From: Burhinus oedicnemus | Taxonomy: Eukaryota; Chordata; Aves; Charadriiformes; Burhinidae | DNA: 64,000 bases | Reading direction: 5' to 3' | Assembly (NCBI GenBank): GCA_008921705.1 | Contig: VFFE01007917.1 | Location: forward strand, 184,344-248,343 | Shown: one piece after another, positions 58,601 to 64,000 of the stretch | Numbering within the stretch: position 1 is the first letter of the stretch | Layout of the letters: every line of letters starts with the position of its first letter | Program-made: the position numbers and the translations under genes | The notes under the pieces: model-generated | Seen by the model: only the letters and a program-made list of their open reading frames with translations | What the model was told of the DNA's origin: nothing | The model's database searches: none

Positions 58601-60780
58601 ATGCTAATGCAGAAGACAGTGGGAGTTAATGAACATGCTCCTGGGGCAGTCCAGAAGGTGGCAAGGTGTAGTGCCTGTGCCATAAGGATTCAATTTCTCA
58701 AAAAGAACTTTTGATGCAACTTCGGTGCACGCGTAACCAATGATTTTTAGGCTCTTCTTCTCATCTGGGTTCCTGTGACATCCAGGACCACTGTTTGTAT
58801 ATTAGCCCCAGCATGAAAAAAAAGCCAGAATACAGACCATGAGGACACAACCCCCTGAATTCAACCTTTCTCTTGAGATGTCGTGCTTTTTGATAAATGA
58901 AAGTAAACGCAGAAATTAACCTCAAAGGTCACTTTTCAAGCAGGCCTTTTCTGAATCCACATCTCGCTTCCTTTCGTTCAGACACGCAAACCTTTTAGTC
59001 CTCCTGAATCCAAGTCTCAAGTCCAGGTCAGACTTTCAAGACGGAGCAACAGCCTACATCTTGGCTCTCAACAGCATGGCACAGCCCCTCGCCTTCGCCT
59101 CAAACGATCGCCTACTCGAAGCGGAAGTGCAAGAGAAAGCCTTCACAGATAAAAAGCATGTTCTAGCCTTAGGCCTGTCAGCATGGCACATGTCTAAAGA
59201 GAAAAATGAATCTGCATGATAGAGACTTGAAATGCAGGTGCCTGGGTGGAAACGAGAATTTCCAAAAGGAGGCATATGTATGTTTAAAAAAAAAAAAAAA
59301 GGGCAAAAAGAAAAAAGAAAGGGATGCTCATTTGCAAGAGAACACAGGACAAAAAACAAAGCTACACCTGTAAGAAACATGTTTCTTTGCCAAGTGCATT
59401 AAGAAGGTTATACCTTCATTTTAGACTCTAGCCAAAAAGATTAAAGCCATTTTCACCCTCACCCAAATCACCAAGGAGACCAAACCTTCTTCAGCTTTTT
59501 AACTGCAGTGAAGTTAGCATCGAGGGAGGATTCAAGGGAACCACCTCCCAAGCTCCAGGTCCCCATCACTGCTTCACAGCACCCTCCTTGCTGCTGATGC
59601 TCCCTTCCCCTGCTCCCATGCACCGGTGCCGGCAGCTCTCCGCCGGCTCCCCAGCTGCCACACCACGCACAACTGCGGAAGCATCCTGCTGGACAAGGTG
59701 GTGTGATCAACGCCATCTTTTCCTTGTAATTGGACCTATGATTTGGCAACACCATATCCATAATCTAGACTGACAGCATGCAAGATCCTACATCTTCCAG
59801 GGGAAGCCGAGCTCCCGCTCAGAAGGATGCCTCCAGCAATGGGGAACTCTACCAAGTTATGTACTCTTATGCAAGTTTGGGGTTTCTCAAACATCTGAAG
59901 GAGAAAAAAAAAAAAAGGACAAGAAATCAATCCAGTAATCCTTGTTGATTATACTGACAGTAATTATACCTGTGTTATGCCAACAGGATCTTCAGTCTTG
60001 AGAGTGCCAGTGCTTTGAGACAGCTTGACTGCCTCATGGATGAAATGAACCTGTAGGTTTTTAGGCCACCAGGAAGAGGACAGTAGGCGTTGAAGGTGAT
60101 TTGGGGATGCGGGATAAGCACACCAGCTGGATACTGGTGCTGTCTGTAAAACCACTCTGTTTCTACCCTGGGGCAGACAGCATAGCCCAAATTCACTCAA
60201 ATGACTTCTTCTGTGAAAGCAGAGCAGTGAAGGTGCAAGGACGCAGAGGACCAGACTACGGGCCATAACTCGGAGCCAAGCTGAAGATGACAACACGCCA
60301 GAACCGTCAGATGAGGCTCCCATAGACCTGAGCATCAACAGAGCATTTTGTGCAGCTTCAACCACATCCTCCACGGTGACCTGCCGCGTCCCCCGAGGCA
60401 GCCGGCCCTGCGGAGCCCATGCAGGTGCCAGGCAGCCGAGACCTGCCTGTGCCTGCCACCACGCGTGCCATCGGTGGTAGGGATGGACACATCCCCATGC
60501 CACCCAGCCACTCTGCTCCTGCTTCTTCCAAGCTAAACAAATAGACAAGAAGAACAAAACTCCCAAAACCCCACTCACCTCTCTTGCAGCCAGGTGTTGG
60601 TAGATTTATTAAACTTAGAAAGTCTTATTTTTTTCCTAGATGAAGACTTTTACATTTCATACCAGGAAAAGAACTGGCCAAGGTCTAGAGGGCCTGATCT
60701 GAGTGATGCACTAAAAGCTACCATGCTCCAGTCATTACATGAAATATGTCCAATTCCCTAAATATTTTAATATCTATTTT
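58601..60780. other. Unique non-coding sequence
   Basis: A-runs near 59285-59300 and 59905-59917. GC-richer sequence at 60280-60540 supports a chance minus-strand frame of 204 codons (60578-59964) with no recognised domain. No transposon was recognised. Confidence 0.5.
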
Positions 60781-61010
60781 ACGATATAAGTACGTTGTGT
60801 GGGAAGAGACAGAACAGTCACCACATCACAGTTTGCTCAGCTGGATCCTGCCAGCTGTGGGATCACCAGTGAGCAACAGATAAATTTAAGTCCTGTTCTG
60901 ACACTGGCTCCTCCTGTTGCTTTTGGCGAGTTGCTTAACACCCAACATGTCCAAGTTTCATTGCTTTATATATACATACATATATCTATGTATACATACA
61001 TATTGCAGAA
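60781..61010. repeat. Unique sequence ending in TATACATA-type repeat
   Basis: 60965-61005 is built of TATATACATACATATATC and TATGTATACATACATAT, a TA/CA-type microsatellite with internal inverted symmetry (TATACATA/TATGTATA). The remainder shows nothing recognisable. Confidence 0.65.
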
Positions 61011-63977
61011 ATCATGTTTATTCAACCTCCTACAATGTTCAAGAAAGTAACGAGTTATGCTAAAGCATCTGAAAGCGAGGAGCTCTATCAGAGACAGAGA
61101 TCAGGAGTTTGGAGAGAGCAAGCAGTGATTTCACATCAGCCTGCAGAGCTCTGGAGCGAACAACCATCCTCAGCCTTAGAACATCAGGATCCTTTTGAGA
61201 GAGCTTAAAGACAGGGGTGAAAAATTACTTGAGATCTTCGGGGTGGGGGAAATCTCTATATATATGATCAGAAAACACCACAGCCAACCCAAAGCACTTA
61301 TGGGCAAACCACTCATTTGCAATTCCAAACCACTTTTCCGCCCGAATCCTCCACTTAGTATCTTATCTGATCTTCTCTTAGGGAATCCCCCAAACGACTC
61401 TGCTCAGAGTAGAGTTTGAGAGGTCCTTTCGAAGCACTTTGCAGCGCTGAAGGTTTCCAATGTTTAGAGATGGACGTAAAATAATGCAAACTAACAGCGT
61501 TTTTATGCACCCGTCTCTGTTTTGGGGGGTTTTTTTTGCACACTGCTGTACCACTTATGTTCTGGCAAGACTATCCTTATCAGGTAACCAAGCTCTGCTC
61601 TCTTTGCCAAATAAAGGCTGCCATACCCAATGCAGACGCACACTTGTACTGGCTCGCTGCACGCAAACACTAGAGTAAAATAAATTTTAAGGCGGCACAC
61701 ATGCCATGATCTGTATCAACACCGTAACAAATAAATGCTGCTTTACTGAAGTTTCTTCATTTTAACATTTCAAAGAAACGTCAAGTCCACAGTCACTGAC
61801 AATTCTGCTTCGTGGCACCAAACCAGGCGTGTTGAGCTAGAACGGTACAAAATCGCCTTTAAGAAACCCCACAGACCCCCTGCATCGCACCAACAGAGCC
61901 CTCGCTCTGAGGCTGAGACCGGCTGAAGACACCAATTCTTTTTATTAGCAAAATGCCCTGTGCTAGACGACCTCAGCACTTCGCAAGCTTTATTTAAATC
62001 CTCCGGCAGACTCCGAACACGGCAACTTTTTCCCATTCCCACTTTGTAGACAGAAGCACAGAGACATGAAGGAAATGGTGTAACATCAGGTATGGAATAA
62101 CCAGGTCCCAAAGTTCTGACCACCAGCTTAGATCTGCAGACTTTGGATTAACGTCCTTTGTCCAAAAATGCATTTGCTGAAATGAGTAAGAAAAAATAAG
62201 AAGGTTCCTCTCCTCTCCCCTCGTCGTTCTGTCTTCTAGAAGGAAAAAAAACTAATAAAATACCTTTAATTTGGAATCAAAATCCTTTCAGCAAATAATT
62301 TTTGAGGAATACTGCATGGAAACACCTGTTTTAAGTGGGGATGTTAGAAGCCCAAAAAAGTATCGCAGAATAATGATGCTTTTCTGAACAATCAGTATCA
62401 GTCTGTTCCCAGCATTATTTTTGGAAATGGTATAGCTAATATGACAGCTATGATTTGGAGCCTTCAAAAGGCACAAGCTATTGGCATTTTAAATACATTA
62501 CATACAAACACGCACGCACCCCTACACCCACACTAACTCTGAAGATCTGTTCTGCTCGTGTCTGCCGGCTCTCCTGAGCGTGCCCCACAACCGAGCGTTT
62601 CCTTCTCTCATCCCAGATTTCTCCTCTAGGGGCTTTACATCGGGCATCCAAATATAAGGGGGTACGAAGAGACTCGCGTGAACACACTGCACAGCAGAAG
62701 GGATCCTCTGGGACTAAACGGACACAATCAAGCCTTGCAATTAAACTATTACCCAAAAAGGTGTGCGTCGGTTATTACCAAAGACAGCATTTATTTTAAA
62801 AAATGGAAAGTACCATTAGAAACACCTAATATAACTCTTACTAACTTATTTGAATCTAGTCCTGAGCACATTGGGTTTGTAAGTGTCTGCTAACATAGCA
62901 TTCTGTTTGCCTAATTAAGTTTTCAGTAGGGTAAGCTATAGCTCTTCCGCTAATATAAGGAACGGAAAAAAAAATCACATATAAACCAATGCTCAGCTTG
63001 ATTTACCTTTATTGTATAAGAATTTGCTACAGGCTGTTCAACAACTGCTAAGTAATTTTCCATCAAAAAGCACAATTGCTGGACAAATTCCCAGCCCAGC
63101 CCAAGCGATGGGGATGACAGACTCGCCTCGAAGTTATAAACCCTCCCCGCAATCCCTCCGGCACTTACAGGCCCTTTGGTTTTCCTCATCACTTTTTCCC
63201 CTTGCCGGTCCATACTCTGAACCTTGAGCTTATTTCCCCAGCCGTGCCTGCGAGCGGCACTGCAACGCTCTCATCAAGCGGAGGAAAATTACCATTAGCC
63301 AAAAAAATTACTCTTAAGAGGCTTAAAAGAAATCTCAGGGAATCAACTCAGATCTCCATGACAAATAATTAGCAAAATAAAGATAAAATACTGAAGCATC
63401 TCAGCTTTCCGCCACATTCCAAAGCGGCTTATTTTCTCCCTCAAGTTTTATTCTTGCTGCATTTAAAATGCTCACTCACAACTTCCAAAAAAAGAAGAAA
63501 AGGGGTGGGGGGGGTGACAACAGAGTGCTTTGCCCAAAAAGCCAGATCTCTGCCCACCGAGCCCCTGCACCCAGCCCTGCTCCAGGCAGGGCCCCCGACT
63601 CGCACCCCCGCGGGAACCGCGCGCGGGGCCAGCGCTCCTGGAACAGGCCCAAGACTTTTTAAGCCATATTACGGCATTAATATAATTTACAAAACGGTTA
63701 AAAAATCAGAATGTTTTTCCTTCGTGAAAAATAGCGCACTTAATGCTTTTCATCTGGCACATAAAATTTACAATACCTCCAGGAACGTTTTCTTTGGTTA
63801 AATCAACACTATTGGTACTTTTTTAGCCTTTAAGCATATTACTGCCCCAGCTTTTTATGGGTTTTTTTTGGTTGTTGTTTTCACCCATTGTAATAAACTT
63901 TTCCGAACCAGAAATGATCAACAATAAAAAGCATTCCCATGTCAAACAATTTTAACTACTGCTTTTAAAACAATAAT
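61011..63977. other. Unique non-coding sequence
   Basis: No gene, RNA gene or transposon was recognised. The AT-rich stretches 62220-62480 and 62760-63010 are repeat-free. A short GC spot at 63555-63645 includes CCGCGCGCGGGG and about ten CpGs in 100 bp, too small for an island. GGGGTGGGGGGGGTG at about 63501-63515 is G-rich low complexity. Confidence 0.55.
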
Positions 63978-64000
63978 AAAAAAAAAAAGGGGGGGGGGAG
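63978..64000. repeat. A11/G10 homopolymer junction at window end
   Basis: Eleven A (63978-63988) are followed by ten G (63989-63998). A low-complexity edge; lengths may be inaccurate. Confidence 0.85.

Noticed and set aside
59964..60578. 204-codon minus-strand frame
   Set aside because: Low stop density in GC-richer DNA explains it; Trp/Cys/Ser-rich with no family resemblance.
1..64000. tRNA, snRNA, CRISPR, prokaryotic operons or integrated viral genes
   Set aside because: No tRNA B-box with paired arms, no U6/U1-like sequence, no regularly spaced repeats, and no viral gag/pol/env-like frame was recognised by eye on either strand.

Overview
The window looks like vertebrate nuclear DNA, and most likely bird DNA. 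The strongest evidence is five copies of the 3' end of a CR1 LINE of the avian type. They end in GATTCTATGATTCTATG-like octamer repeats and carry the usual 'ttggactagatgatctt' tail. The rest also fits: scattered CpG-rich patches in a generally AT-rich background, many A/T homopolymers, one 20-N assembly gap (5236-5255), and no dense gene packing, operons or bacterial signals. I could not identify the chromosome, the host gene or the species from sequence alone.

I find no protein-coding exon, tRNA, rRNA, snRNA or CRISPR array that I can defend. Open frames reach about 230-245 codons on both strands, but only in GC-rich stretches. They resemble no family I know, and several overlap CR1 or lie antisense to other open frames. 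The simplest reading is a large intron or an intergenic 'gene desert'.

Layout. 1-6.2 kb: AT-rich unique sequence holding an old interspersed repeat (2.45-3.3 kb) and the assembly gap. 6.2-8.4 kb: a CpG-rich patch, a minus-strand CR1, then GC-rich sequence. 8.4-16 kb: AT-rich with simple repeats. 16-20 kb: an island-like CpG patch at 16.1 kb and a shorter one at 19.6 kb. 20-27.4 kb: two plus-strand CR1 tails between AT-rich stretches with clustered homeodomain/SOX/FOX-like sites. 27-36 kb: candidate regulatory blocks at 28.8, 31.0 and 35.3-35.9 kb; the last is the best enhancer-like block in the window. 36-44 kb: a CpG patch, hairpins, a TAATC cluster at 42.3 kb and a CR1 tail at 43.4 kb. 44-51 kb: a 91-nt pure pyrimidine tract, an AT microsatellite, two CpG patches 0.8 kb apart (one with a NotI site), and an unexplained 204-bp direct duplication at about 98% identity. 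51-64 kb: a CR1 tail at 54.6 kb and AT-rich enhancer-like blocks at 55.8-56.5 and 58.3-58.6 kb.

The regulatory interpretation (short CpG patches alternating with AT-rich blocks of clustered TF-like motifs) is inference. It rests on composition and motif reading and needs cross-species alignment to confirm. The directly visible facts are the CR1 copies, the duplications, the perfect inverted repeats, the simple repeats and the gap. No undescribed multi-gene system is visible.
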